The notes under the pieces are model-generated. The model had not been told where the DNA came from, did not search any database, and saw nothing but the letters and a program-made list of their open reading frames with translations. Positions 32,801 to 43,366 of a DNA stretch of 64,000 nucleotides are shown one piece after another. The translations under genes were made by a program, and so were the position numbers. The DNA comes from Caenorhabditis elegans (Eukaryota > Nematoda > Chromadorea > Rhabditida > Rhabditidae). The first letter of the stretch is position 1. Each line of letters starts with the position of its first letter. The stretch covers positions 16,803,501-16,867,500 of the forward strand of contig NC_003283.11 in the NCBI RefSeq assembly GCF_000002985.6, written 5' to 3'.

Positions 32801-35571
32801 ACGGCGGTAATTCAAAACCCATCATCACTTTTTGCCGCAAGATAGAAACGACATGTGTGTGTGTGAGCCTAGAGCTCTCGGAGCTCTCACGGGAAAGCTT
32901 TGGGAATACTACTTACTTTTCTTTTTCTGTGGTAGAAAATGTGCTAGGGGAATTCGGAAATTAGCAGGAATTCCCCGGGGGAATCCCTTTTATCAGACCA
33001 CCGGTGCCAATCAAAATGAGGATCAATTTGCAAAAAAGAGAGATATCAGAACAGTTGTTGCCACCACATCAATTGTCGCAAATTTTGAGGTGGCAAAAGA
33101 TTGATGATTGGGAGAAAAATGGGAAGTCTGGAGGTCAATTTTGGGTTTTTTGAACATTTTTTGAAAAAAGTTAGGAAAATTTCGGACTTTCGAAGTTAAG
33201 TTTCAAATGATTTAGAGCAAATTTGAAGGAGCCAGGATTTTTTTTCGCGTTTGAAAACTGATTTTCGAAGGCTCAGAGCTTTCCAATTTCATAAAAATGA
33301 AATTAGTTGTAAACATTTTGAGTTTTGTTTTTCGAGGCTTCTTAGAGCAATTTGGAAAATACTGGAGTACAGTTTGAAGGTGGATTTTGAGAGCTAATTT
33401 TCATAGAATACTACAACTAATTTGAAAACTGTTTTTTTTCAATTTTCTGAGCAAATTTGAATGTTTCCAGAATTAATTTCAATTATTTCAAGCTCCTTGA
33501 AGCAAATTTTTTGATTCCTATGCTTGTTTTTTCTGTGCCAAACACTCAACAAGAAATCGGAAGCATATGTGCTCCGATCAGCACCGCAGCTTCCTCATTT
33601 TGATTTTTTTTCGAGAATTTCTGAGCTTTGTTCCGAAATATCATTAATCAGGCATAGATATCGAACAGAAAAAAGGGTTTCTTCAAGGAAAAAAGCTAAT
33701 AATTTCGAAATAGTTGTCCCTGATCAACATAGAAGATTGATGTCTAGAAGGAACATGATATGTGGGTTGACAAGTTTTTTTTTTCACGGACGTTTTTGCT
33801 CAATGAGCACACTGGGCTCAGATTTTTGCCGGAACTTTTGGACAACCTTTACGGAGAGGATACTTGGCTAGTAGCTCCTCTTCCGGGCTACATGAAATAA
33901 TTTCAGGCCGGAACAGGCTTTTGAGTAGTCCACTATTTCTGAAATCTGCCAGCTTTGCTCTCTGCACTTGCCAATAAAATATGTATAACCACCACAACAA
34001 CTGACGTAGTGAAATGGAGGAAACAAAAGTTCAGAGATAATAAAAATGATGGGTATGAGTGACACAGCTTGCAAAATACTTTGGAGAATTTTGTAGGGGC
34101 ACAGGTTGTTTTGTTGCGGATAATTTTGTACTGCGGCTTTAAAATTCCAGTGAAATTTATTCTGAAATTCCAGATTCCATCTGCATCACCTACGTCTACA
34201 ACATGCTCCCGGTCGACATGGAAATTATCAGTTGGGCTCCGACACTTGTGATCTACCGTAATCTCATGAGCCCCCGCCAAACCGCCAGTTTCTTGAATTT
34301 CATCGAACAACGTGATTTGGAGATTCAGAAAACGTCAGATTTCGGGACATCGATAGAAACGACGCATCGACGGGCCAACGGTAGTTTTATTCCGCCGGAA
34401 GATTCGAATGTTACAGTGGAAATAAAGATGCAGGCTCAGAAAAGGATTCCCGGCTTGAACCTTACCGTTGCCGAACATTTTTCGGTATGATTTTCTAAAA
34501 TAATATCCAGATGTACTCAGTTTTAGACTTCCTGATTTTTTCTAAAAGTTCCAAAAAAAAAACACTTTTAAAAATTTTTAAAAAATTTGTAATGGTTTAC
34601 AAAAAATTCCAGAAGTTTCTGGAATATTTGAAAATTTCAGATACTTTCAGAAAGGTTGAAACTTTGCTCCATCTGAAAATTGAATTCAAAATTTAGCGCT
34701 AAAATGTTGGAATTTTTCAAAAATCAACTTTCCAGGCCCTCTCCTACCTGCCCGGTGGTCATTACGCAGTGCACTATGACTATTTGGATTACCGTAGCAA
34801 ACAGGACTACGACTGGTGGATGAACAAGACGGGAAACCGAATTGGAACTCTCATTTTTGTACTGAAACCTGCTGAGAAGGGTGGAGGTATGTGCTGTCTT
34901 TCGCAGGACATTGAGCTAGCTGTATTTTACAGGCACCGTATTCCCAAGTATTGGTTCCACAGTTCGCGCCAACGCTGGAGACGCGTTTTTCTGGTTCAAC
35001 GCACAGGCTGATGAAGAGAAGGTAACTAGGGCTTCCATGGGAGGCAGGCGCGGTTTCAGGACGTTACGCCTGCCGTAAAACAAAGCCAGCGCCGGACAAT
35101 TTTTGGGTTCCGCGTCGCACTATATGAAAGACGCGACATGCAGCGTGGAACAGCGTGGTTGTGGTCGCTGGAAGGCCGGCGCGGCACCGTGGTCCTCGCT
35201 CGATGTCGGCTGCGGATGTAGGCTCAGAAAAAGTTTATTTGCGGATAGATAAAGCCACCTGTAAGCTTGCTAACTTTGCTCCCAAAATGTAGAAGACGCG
35301 GGGATCCCGCCAAAAAAAGCCTTGGCTGCGGATCAATTTGACTTCTGTCAGAGTCTTATTTTGAATTTTCCAGGAGATGCTCAGCAATCATGGTGGATGT
35401 CCAATCTATGAGGGCCGAAAGGTGATCGCGACTATTTGGATCCGTGCCTACAATCAACGTATCCTTCCGATGGCTCCAGCTGGCTCCTCCATACATGCTT
35501 CGTGGCTTATACCGTCTCTCTCAAACAGATTCCGTCCGGAAATGCAGACACAGTCGCCAGTGCCCAATTGA
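29816..35571 (+). CDS. phy-3: Prolyl 4-hydroxylase alpha-type subunit PHY-3, 318 aa
   Basis: A 2-oxoglutarate/Fe(II) dioxygenase that hydroxylates proline in the secretory pathway. Exons 29816-30023, 34174-34484, 34736-34886, 34933-35021 and 35374-35571 make 319 codons, so 318 residues, the length I recall for C. elegans PHY-3. The N-terminus ([20 protein letters not shown]) is a signal sequence. The catalytic domain shows the iron ligands in AVHYDYLDY (His186, Asp188) and NHGGCP (His259), and the 2-oxoglutarate-binding Lys269 in [11 protein letters not shown]. The His-to-Lys spacing of 10 matches vertebrate P4HA. The long N-terminal peptide-binding region of classical alpha subunits is absent, as known for PHY-3. 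TTTTTAG just before the ATG is a likely trans-splice acceptor. Intron 1 (4.15 kb) contains tni-3 on the other strand. PHY-3 has been linked to collagen of early embryos and eggshell (from memory). Confidence 0.92.
30286..31609 (-). CDS. tni-3: Troponin I, 260 aa, nested in phy-3 intron 1
   Basis: Troponin I is the inhibitory subunit of the thin-filament troponin complex in striated muscle. Exons 31609-31553, 31508-31380, 31331-30993 and 30543-30286 give 261 codons. The N-terminus [12 protein letters not shown] is followed by a charged helix ([19 protein letters not shown]), [12 protein letters not shown] at an exon end, the troponin-T-binding coiled coil ([20 protein letters not shown]), and the actin/TnC-binding inhibitory segment [16 protein letters not shown], equivalent to vertebrate RGKFKRPTLRRV. 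The C-terminal 50 or so residues are an Ala/Pro/Glu extension ending in a run of Glu. Troponin T was considered because of the acidic tail, but the inhibitory motif decides for troponin I. The symbol rests on the nesting with phy-3 that I recall for T20B3. Intron 3 holds copies of the GCAGCCGACA repeat. Confidence 0.92.
30775..32460. repeat. GCAGCCGACA / TGTCGGCTGC interspersed repeat
   Basis: More than a dozen short units in both orientations, commonly GCAGCCGACACCTAAC followed by GGG, or AACCCGGGAAATGTCGGCTGC. They run through tni-3 intron 3 (30780-30950) and the 800 bp upstream of tni-3 (31815-32460), all inside phy-3 intron 1. Single units also occur at about 26768 and 35199. Confidence 0.75.
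32470..34173. other. Remainder of phy-3 intron 1 upstream of tni-3
   Basis: Probably contains the tni-3 promoter. A CT-rich block (CCCTCCCTCCCTG and CTCTCTCTCTATCTCCC, about 32620-32680) and GAGCTCTCGGAGCTCTC (about 32873) stand out. No exon with supportable coding similarity was found on either strand. Confidence 0.4.
35030..35180. repeat. Dispersed GGCAGGCGCGGTTTC repeat in phy-3 intron 4
   Basis: GGCTTCCATGGGAGGCAGGCGC and GTTACGCCTGCCGT, then CGTCGCACTATATGAAAG and ACATGCAGCGTGGAACAGCG. It is a copy of the element at 26595-26890. Confidence 0.66.
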
Positions 35572-35644
35572 TATTTGTAGAACAATTTGAATGTTTTTTC
35601 TTTCTTTTTAAAACTCGAAATACTGGTAAAATTTGAATATTATT

Positions 35645-37561
35645 TTATTTACAACTGACACCCGTAGCCCGTTTACACAAAAATGTGGATACAGTAGTGG
35701 AACAATCTACAGTATCCCAGTCTCCTCCATCACCAACATGAAGTACAATACAAGAAGAGGCAACAGTTCGCTGAGAAGTTTTAAAGTTCAAAAAGTTAAC
35801 TGGAGAGCCATCAAACCACCAGATCGATTTAGGTGTAGAAGCGATTCCGCCAAGAATTATACTTGTGTCGGAGAACTTGTAAATTGAAGTTAGGTAGAGA
35901 TTCTCGGTCACTGAATGTACAGATGGGAGATTGGAGCATTGAGCTTGGCAGATTCTCTGAGCATCCGGGATGGTGGCGGATTGGTCGACCTGGATGTAAC
36001 AGTGATTCTTGTAGTTGTTCGTGCAGTTGTCTGGAATTCGGAAGTAACTGTTTCAGATGCGGCTTAAAATTAAAGGCCGCTCTGTCGTCTAACTTTGAGC
36101 CGTACCTGACGTAGTTGTAGGCAGCTCACAAACAAACGGCAATTGTTTATAACAAACTAGGCTTTCCCATTGACCTATTGAATTGTGTGTAATATTATAA
36201 GAAACACATATTCCGGTGTCCACATTTGGGAATCCTGAAAATTTTTCATGTCTTGAACTTGAAAAATCCTGTAAGATATGAGAAACCGGGTGCAAAATCA
36301 TAGTAGGTGACATTTGAGCCATTATCCCACTGACAAGATGTGACACTTTTCCCATTGCAAATTAACCCCAACCATATTTGAGAGATTTGGTGGATGCTGA
36401 GGAAAGATTGGATTTTTTGGTTCTCCTGAAACAAAAATTATTTTATGGTAATATTATTTTGTGTCAGCTTTATGCCTGCCTACATATCTAACTACAACCT
36501 ACTTGATGGTACTAGGCACAAGGCATGCATAGGCGGCCTTGAAGGCAGGCAGCGTGCATCAATTTCCGGCCCTAAAACCACACTCACCTCTGAACTCTGA
36601 ATTGTGAGGAGAGTGGCGCCAAGTCGATTACACGTAGCTTCAGCGGTTGGTTTACTGTACAGAGTTGTATTTAACTGGAGACATTTCTCATCGATCAGCA
36701 CAAAATTGTTGGTGCATATTGGGACTTTTTCTGTAAAAAATTAAAATTATACTTTTAGAGTTCATAAATTACAACACATTGAAAAATATTTTTCAGAGGT
36801 CAAACAGGCAGTTAAAAAAGTCAATTCTAACAATGATTCTGCACGGTCCCTGCCTTTCACGAAAAAATAATTTAAACTCCATTGCACCCACAAATAAAAC
36901 CTCATCGTTCGTGTCTTATCAAAGTGTGACTGAATAAATGTTATGTTAAACGGTCTGATTAATCGGATTATAATTATTTCGCTTGATAGTGTGTTGGGAG
37001 GAATTAGACACTCACCTGATGAAGTGGTAGGCGATAAGGTTGTCACTGCAGTCTCTCCTGCAAGTAACGGGAATTATCACGTCATAAATTTTCACGAACC
37101 TCCGTGAACATTCGGTTGAACCACAAAAAAGAACATGAACAAGAAGAAGGCAAGAATTAGAAATACGTTAATAATTCCGATAAGCATCATTTTCTTGAAT
37201 CGATTATTGACTGTATAGTGAAGTATCCCGAAATGACGTTGACGACTGAAACTGTTTCAGATACATGTGCTTATAATGGAGAAACTAACTCTCCTGGCTC
37301 AAACTCTGATTTCGGTGGATCATAAGCGTCAACGATTGTTCTCTCATTTGGAGTCTCGTCTGGCTCGGTTTCTTCGGCAGACACACTTGGAATCGAGTAG
37401 TTTTCTGGAGCATCTGAAATGCCTGTACATACTTTTGTAGTATCATTTTTAAAATGTAGTTGTTTTTCAATGATAAATAAAAACTGATATGTGATTTGAA
37501 ATTGCATACCTACTGCGGTTGCCCTTGAAAATCTGAAAACCTTTCGGAGACCGCTTAGCAT
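35645..37561 (-). CDS. clec gene A: membrane-anchored double C-type-lectin-like protein, 386 aa
   Basis: Exons 37561-37510, 37413-37290, 37245-37100, 37057-37016, 36730-36588, 36425-36287, 36234-36106 and 36030-35645 join in phase (387 codons). A cytoplasmic region of about 70 residues (MLSGLRKVFRFSRATAV, then acidic EETEPDETPNE) precedes a transmembrane helix (MMLIGIINVFLILAFFLFMFFFVV). A short Thr/Ser stalk follows. CTLD1 contains CLQLNTTLYSKPTAEATCNRLGA, IWLGLICNG...SCQW and LPFVCELP. CTLD2 contains CTNNYKNHCYIQ, IWWFDGSP and VSTFLCKRATG. It is the most divergent full member, with two extra 5' exons, and heads the cluster. TTGATAAG sits about 55 bp upstream of the start. Ligand unknown; no EPN/QPD calcium-sugar motif. 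Confidence 0.85.
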
Positions 37562-37958
37562 TTATTGATTAAAAGGGTAAAACAAAGTTAAAATTGTTGC
37601 AAATAAAGAGAAATTGATAAGACTGATATGGTGACGATGAGTCGATTTTGTAATTTAACACTTATTGACCTAAAGTTTTCTCAGTTCGAAATTCGGCGCT
37701 CAAAATGTTTCATGTTCCAAACACATTCTGAGCCCGAACTTTCTCAAAAAAAAAACCCCGACTTTGGCTTGTTTCCTAAAAATCTTCAAACTTTCTGAAT
37801 TGTTTTATCATGATTTTCAGTTATTTCATTCTACTATAAGTGTATTATTAAGACCAAACGGCATTTTTAAGATAATTATTTTCTCGTATTTCCCTTATCA
37901 CTTTTGCCTTTTTAACAAAATGTACAACTATTTTATACTAATTAAGTAACAATTTGTG

Positions 37959-39363
37959 ATGTCATCGTCTCACCTGTTTGAAGAGCTAGAATGTGATCAA
38001 CCTGAAAGCCAAACGTTTTTTAAAAAGCTTCAACTTGTCGATGACTGGAGGAACATATTAAAAAAAGGAGTATTTTTGACTATAATCGTTATCTTTGCGG
38101 TTCTATTAACCTATTTTCTGGCAAGAAAATCAATATGTGAAACAGGTTTAGAAAATAGTAAAACAGAATAAAAATTTATATCTTTTATAGGGATTGCCAC
38201 AAGTTCTACTTTTTCTACGTCCGCTACTTTGCCAACTCCAGGTGGGAATGTAGTGAGCTCTTCATTTCTAGGTGTCGGATAAGGTACGGAAAATACTTGT
38301 TTTATCGATGGTATTTTCAGTTGCGGGGAACTATTCTTGCGCTACTGGGTTTACATATATCAGTCATAAGTGTTGGAAATTGATCACTGGCCCACAGAAT
38401 AGAACAGATGCTGATCATGCTTGCTTTAATCATAAAGGATCAACACTTTTCTCAATTAGAAACGAGCAGGTACGGAAAAACACAGCCAATTTGAGTCTTA
38501 AACTTAATAGTTACAGGAAAATCAAGATGTTTAGGAGTTTGTGAAAGACCAGTTGGTTGAGAACCTGTGGACCGGGCTGGTCTGTCGTAGATATGAACCG
38601 AAATGGTGTACTTGGGATGTCAAAAGCGGAACCACCGCCGACTACGACAACTTTGCCGAAGGCAATTCTAAAAATTAATGAAACATCTACAATGTCGGTT
38701 TGCAGGTTCTTCAAATAATGAATATGGAGACTGTATTTATTATATAACTACTGGAACACAAGCCGGCAAATGGGCAAGTGCATCATGCAATCAGGCGTTG
38801 AGTTTTGTGTGTGAGCTACCTGCAACTATTTATGGTAAGGTTTTACGACCACCTTACTGTTAAATTAAAATTACAATATATTTGTTTCGTCGTGAATGTT
38901 TATGCCACACACACATATTCTACAGTATAGATCATAGCTACTGTAACGCTGTAAAATATATAGTTCACCTCCATTCACACTATAAATTTTAGATAGAACA
39001 TGCGAATACAACTACAACAATCATTGCTACATCCCAAATTTGGAATGGAAGCTCTCTAGCGAGGCGCAAAGCTATTGCACATCATTGGATTCTAATTTGG
39101 CTTCAATTCAGTCTGCAAATGAAAATCGCTTCGCAATGAGCTTATTTTCCCCGAGAACAGCAATTGCAATTGGTGGAGTTGCCGTTTCAGACAACTTTGT
39201 TCTATGGTATGATGGAACAAAAACGACTTTTATCAATATAATCGAGTTTAGAAGAGGGAGTTGTCTTTTCATTAGAGGTGATTACGGAGGACACTGGATA
39301 GGTTACGATTGTCTGTATGACAAAGCTGTGTTCTTGTGCAAGCGAAACATTTCAGAAAAGTAG
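37959..39363 (+). CDS. clec gene B: 'SKSY'-clade double-CTLD membrane protein with an in-frame stop that may be spliced out
   Basis: Exons 37959-38145, 38191-38241, 38321-38469, 38516 (or 38534)-38661, 38706-38834 and 38993-39363. The N-terminus MSSSHLFEELECDQPES and helix TIIVIFAVLLTYFLA match genes C, F and I. CTLD1 has NYSCATGFTYISHKCWKLITG and LPATIYG. CTLD2 has EYNYNNHCYIP, SANENRF, VLWYDGTK and FLCKRNISEK. With the usual acceptor at 38516, exon 4 reads ENQDV then TAG (38531-38533), where paralogues have Leu. The TAG is also the end of TGTTTAG, so splicing there (exon from 38534) keeps frame and loses six codons. Intron 4 has a GC donor (GAAG|GCAATT) where paralogues have GT. Either a gene with shifted splicing or a young pseudogene. 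AATAAA follows at 39366. Confidence 0.7.
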
Positions 39364-39796
39364 AGAATAAATGTGTTCAGTGAATGTTTACGGATTTTAA
39401 CATAACACACAGTATTTAGCTCACAAGCTAGTGTTTTCTTTCAACACTTTTAACCATATTTTAACCATATGATAAGATCAATTTGTTTATAAATATCTGT
39501 AACTATATCTGTAACTAATTTCTACAATACATATGAAAAAGTAATTTTATTTTTTTGTCTCAGATCCTCCAGTAGCAACAATAGTTCTTATGATACATGA
39601 AGGAGAAAATGAATTTTACACGATCAATGCATGCTTTTTTTAATTTCGGAGTTCAGAATGGAATGTCAAAATTTGAAACCCGCCAAGGCGGTGCACAAAA
39701 GGCGGTGCACAAATTTTTAAGCGAATTAACTTTCCTTTTCACTTTATCAATATTTCCTTTGTTGTTCATTCATATTTAGCATTTGCTTTCTAATTT

Positions 39797-41196
39797 ATGA
39801 TGCCAAAGTCTTCTGTATGTGAAGATCAAGAATTTGATAAGCCCCACGAACAAAAACATGTTGAAAGGCTTCAACGTGTCGTGTCTGATCACTGGAAGAA
39901 TATATTGATCGGAGGATTATCTGAAATTATAATTGTTTCCTTTGCGGTTCTATTAACCTACTTTCTGGCAAGGCAACCAACATGTGAAACAGGTTTGAAA
40001 AATATTGAAATCCCATATAACCTTTAATATTTATAGAAATTGCGCTCAGTTCTACATTGCCGACTAGTACTCTACCTATCACAACGATTGGCCCAAAATC
40101 TTCACAAATACCGATTTCTAGTACTTTGTCAACTGCGGGTAATAGCATGCAATTTATCTAAGTTATTATCACTGAGTTCTATTAGTGGATAGGGCCCAAA
40201 TTCTAACGAAAACTTTACAATAAATGCAAATTGGAGGAAAACTAGCTCTTTTTCACGAATAGTTTTCACGAAAAATAAAATTAGTTTATATTTTATAGCT
40301 CCCGATAAAAATTATTGCACTGGTAATTTCACTTATGTCAATCATAAATGTTGGAAGTTGGTCACTGGCCCACAGAGTAGAGCAGAAGCTGACCAGGCTT
40401 GCTTTATACTCGGCGGATCGACACTTTTCTCAATCAGAAACGAGCAGGTACGGAAAACCAAAGAAATGTATGTCTAGAAATCATCAAATACAGGATAATC
40501 TAGCTGTGTTGGAATTCGTAAAAGAAAAAAGTGTCGAGAACCTATGGACCGGGTTAGTTTGTGTAGGGCATGACCCGTTCTCGTGTACCTGGGATGTGAA
40601 AAGCGGAACAACTGCTGCCTACAGTAACTTTGCCAAGGGTAGTCCTAGAATAATTTGAACAATTATAACATTTTGTTAAGATAATCCAAATGGAGACTGT
40701 ATTTACTATATGACTACTGGAACACAAGCCGGCCAATGGGCAAGTGGTTCGTGTGATGAGGCTATGAGTTTTGTGTGTGAGCTACCAGCAACTATTTATG
40801 GTAATGTTTTAATGTTAAACATGGAAACTCCAGATTTGCATAATTTCAATTTTAGATGAAACATGTGTATTCAACTACGACAATTATTGCTACATCCCAT
40901 ATGATCAAATAAATACATCCAAACAAGGACAGAGCATCTGTGAATTATCGGGTTCCAACTTGGCCTCAATACGTTCAGGAAATGAAAATCGTTTTCTCAT
41001 GAGCACCGTGTCAGTATTTTCAATTTTTGCAATTGGCGGATTTGCCTTTTCAGACGATTTGATCCTCTGGTATGATGGAACACCTATGGGCCGTTTACAC
41101 AGAAACCACGCCCTGTCGGTGCATTGGACAGTGTTCCAGACACCACTACCTCCGCTTAAAAGACTCATGAAGACACAGGTCCCACTGGTAGATTGA
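39797..41196 (+). pseudogene. clec gene C: double-CTLD gene truncated in CTLD2 and fused to antisense of gene D
   Basis: Exons 39797-39992, 40037-40138, 40299-40447, 40494-40638, 40681-40800 and 40856-41196. The N-terminus MMPKSSVCEDQEFDKP and helix EIIIVSFAVLLTYFLA are 'SKSY'-clade. CTLD1 (NYCTGNFTYVNHKCWKLVTG to LPATIYG) is complete. CTLD2 runs normally from ETCVFNYDNYCYIP through NENRFLMS to DLILWYDGTP. At about 41088 the sequence switches to the complement of an 'LHW'-clade last exon, giving MGRLHRNHALSVHWTVFQ and 25 more residues before a stop at 41194-41196. The C-terminal third of CTLD2, with its last two cysteines, is missing. It could still make a protein with one intact CTLD, so 'pseudogene' is a judgement. 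Exon 5 uses a TTAAG acceptor. Confidence 0.8.
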
Positions 41197-42415
41197 ACAT
41201 TATCATACACTGGAGGTGATCCATCCAGCCAATATATTTCACCGTAATATGGAACAGCTGCACCTAGGGAAGTGTATCCGTCCACAACGTCATTGTAAAT
41301 ACTTTGTATGTAACGATTTTCATTGGCAGAGTTAATTGAAACAAGGTTGGCGCACAACGTCTTGCAGTAATTCTGTCCTTCAGCAACAGTGTGCAGATTA
41401 TCGTTACGTAGGTAACAATGCTTGTTGTAATTGTTATCGCAATTATCATCTTAAACTTATGAATATTAAGAAGCCATCAGTAAAACCTTTAAGCCTTACC
41501 ATGAAAAGTTGGAGGTAGTTCACATATGAAACTCATTGTCTGATTGCATGAACCACTTTGCCATTGTCAAACTAATGGCCCAGTAGCAATGAAGTAAACA
41601 CAGTCCCCAATGGTCTTGTCGGGAAAATCTAAAAACTAAATACTTCAGAATTATTACGATTTCCATCCTCGCCTTCTGAAAAGTTATCATATCCTGCCGA
41701 CGTCCCGCTTTCCTTATCCCAAATGCACACGTAAGTAGACGGCGACGATTTCTCCGTTTCACAAATCAACCCGGTCCATAGATTATCAACACCGCTGTTC
41801 GATACAAAATCAAGAATTGCTTTTTCTTTTTTGAACAAAAATATAAAAAATGTGTTACCTGTTCATTCCGAATCGAAAAAGGGTCGAGCCTCCGTGCCCC
41901 ATACAAGCAGAGTCCGCATGTTCTCGGATTTTCGGGTTAGTTATTAATTGTAAACATTTGTTATTAATATTCGTGAAGCCGGAGGTGCAATTAATGTTGT
42001 TTGCGGGTTCTGTGATTAGAAAATCCCGTATTTATTCATTTTGATATAGTGATCAGTTTTATAACCTATTCTACAGGTGAGCTTATGTATACTTGTTTGA
42101 AGTGACCGACCGACCGTGTAAAATAAATAAATCTCACCTGAGCTAGTTCTCTCGAAGCTGGATACAGTACTCGCTTGAATAGCAGAACTCGTGAATTTGT
42201 CTGTAAACCAAACAAGTTTAAACGTCTCTTTGAGATACCTTCTCTTTTGCAAATTGCTTACCAGATTCACAAGCTGGATGCGTCGACAGAAAATACGTTA
42301 AACGAACAGCACCCGCTATGATAAAAATTTCAGCTATTATTACGATTACTATAATCAACCAATGACGTTGTAAAAATAGACACCATTTTCCAGGCTCTGA
42401 AGCCGGGGTCGACAT
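40905..42415 (-). pseudogene. clec gene D: 'LHW'-clade double-CTLD pseudogene with several lesions
   Basis: The ATG at 42415 follows a GTTTCAG acceptor. The N-terminus MSTPASEPGKWCLFLQRHWL, a transmembrane helix and a CESG exon end at about 42262 are followed by stalk exons (about 42137-42200), CTLD1 (about 42010-41500) and CTLD2 (41449-40905). Lesions seen: a one-base deletion in the STLFSIRNEQ segment (about 41870) that shifts frame; loss of the CAG acceptor of the next exon (AAAAAAG near 41830); a GC in place of the GT donor after NFSEG; a TGA at 41569-41567 where paralogues read GPDAGQW; and loss of the normal stop, because the last exon runs past KRPIG into the antisense of gene C. CTLD2 itself is open and retains CYLRND, NLVSINSANENRYIQS and IYWLDGS. 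Confidence 0.85.
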
Positions 42416-43366
42416 TGATCGAAAAGTTTTCAAAAACTGAAACAAAAAGTGATAAGAAAATTGATTTACTTAAAACGGCAATCCATTATGCACTCATGCT
42501 GACATTGTTCTGAAATGATGTGAATAGGCAGTTGATAACTGTAGAAAAAATCACGATGTTTTACGATGACCTACAGGGATTGGCCAACAAAAACTAATTC
42601 TTACAGAGAAAAACTGATTGAACATACTAAAGTATTTGTGAACTGTGAATATGCGAATATGCGAATATCGTAATATATCGTAATATAACAAGAAACTTGT
42701 TCTATTTAAAAAAAAAAATTAAATATAACTATTTATTTATTGCTGTTTTCTCTACGATTTTTCGAAGTATCTCAGTTCATCCACCATCAACTCATTTTTT
42801 AAAAATCATCAGTGTGTATTAGGCGATGATTTGTATTTTGCAAATGAACAGAGACGCGTTCCATCTCGCGTCCCTTCATTGGCGTACAGGTGGCGCCCCA
42901 CGTCTTTCTCTTCCCCTCTCTCTTTCTGACTTTCTCTTCAAACACGTAAGACATCACGACTTTAAATACTTCAAAAAAATTGGTTCAAAGAGGGAAGTTG
43001 ATAAGGAAATAGGGAAAGTAATTCTCTTAAACGTGGAGCACCGCCTCTGCTAGTTTTGTGTTACATGAACCCATAATTGAAGTTCAGATGGAAGTTCCTC
43101 GTCACCTCAAGAAACAATCGGAACGTCCCCAAGTAAACTTTAAAAGGACAATAGATGACCATGGTCACTGACGGCAAGAGTGAGTCATTAATGCTGTGTC
43201 TCGGAATGCTCACCATGAACTCAGCTCTAGAATATGCAGCTGAAATTCACATTTTATGTGCAACATGTTCTTTGAAATTGAATAGGTTTCGTTTAAAAAT
43301 TCACTGGCACCTTCAGAACCCTTTCATAGTAAGCCGAACACAGAATATTTATTCTCAAAACATCAT
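42416..43366. other. Intergenic region between clec D and E with a promoter relic
   Basis: At 42990-43050 AGGGAAGTTGATAAGGAAAT followed by TTCTCTTAAACGTGGAG resembles the sequence upstream of gene H (GGAAGAGTTGATAAGACTAT, TCTTTTAAACGTGGAG). No clec start follows it, so it marks a lost gene. The rest shows nothing recognisable. Confidence 0.55.
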
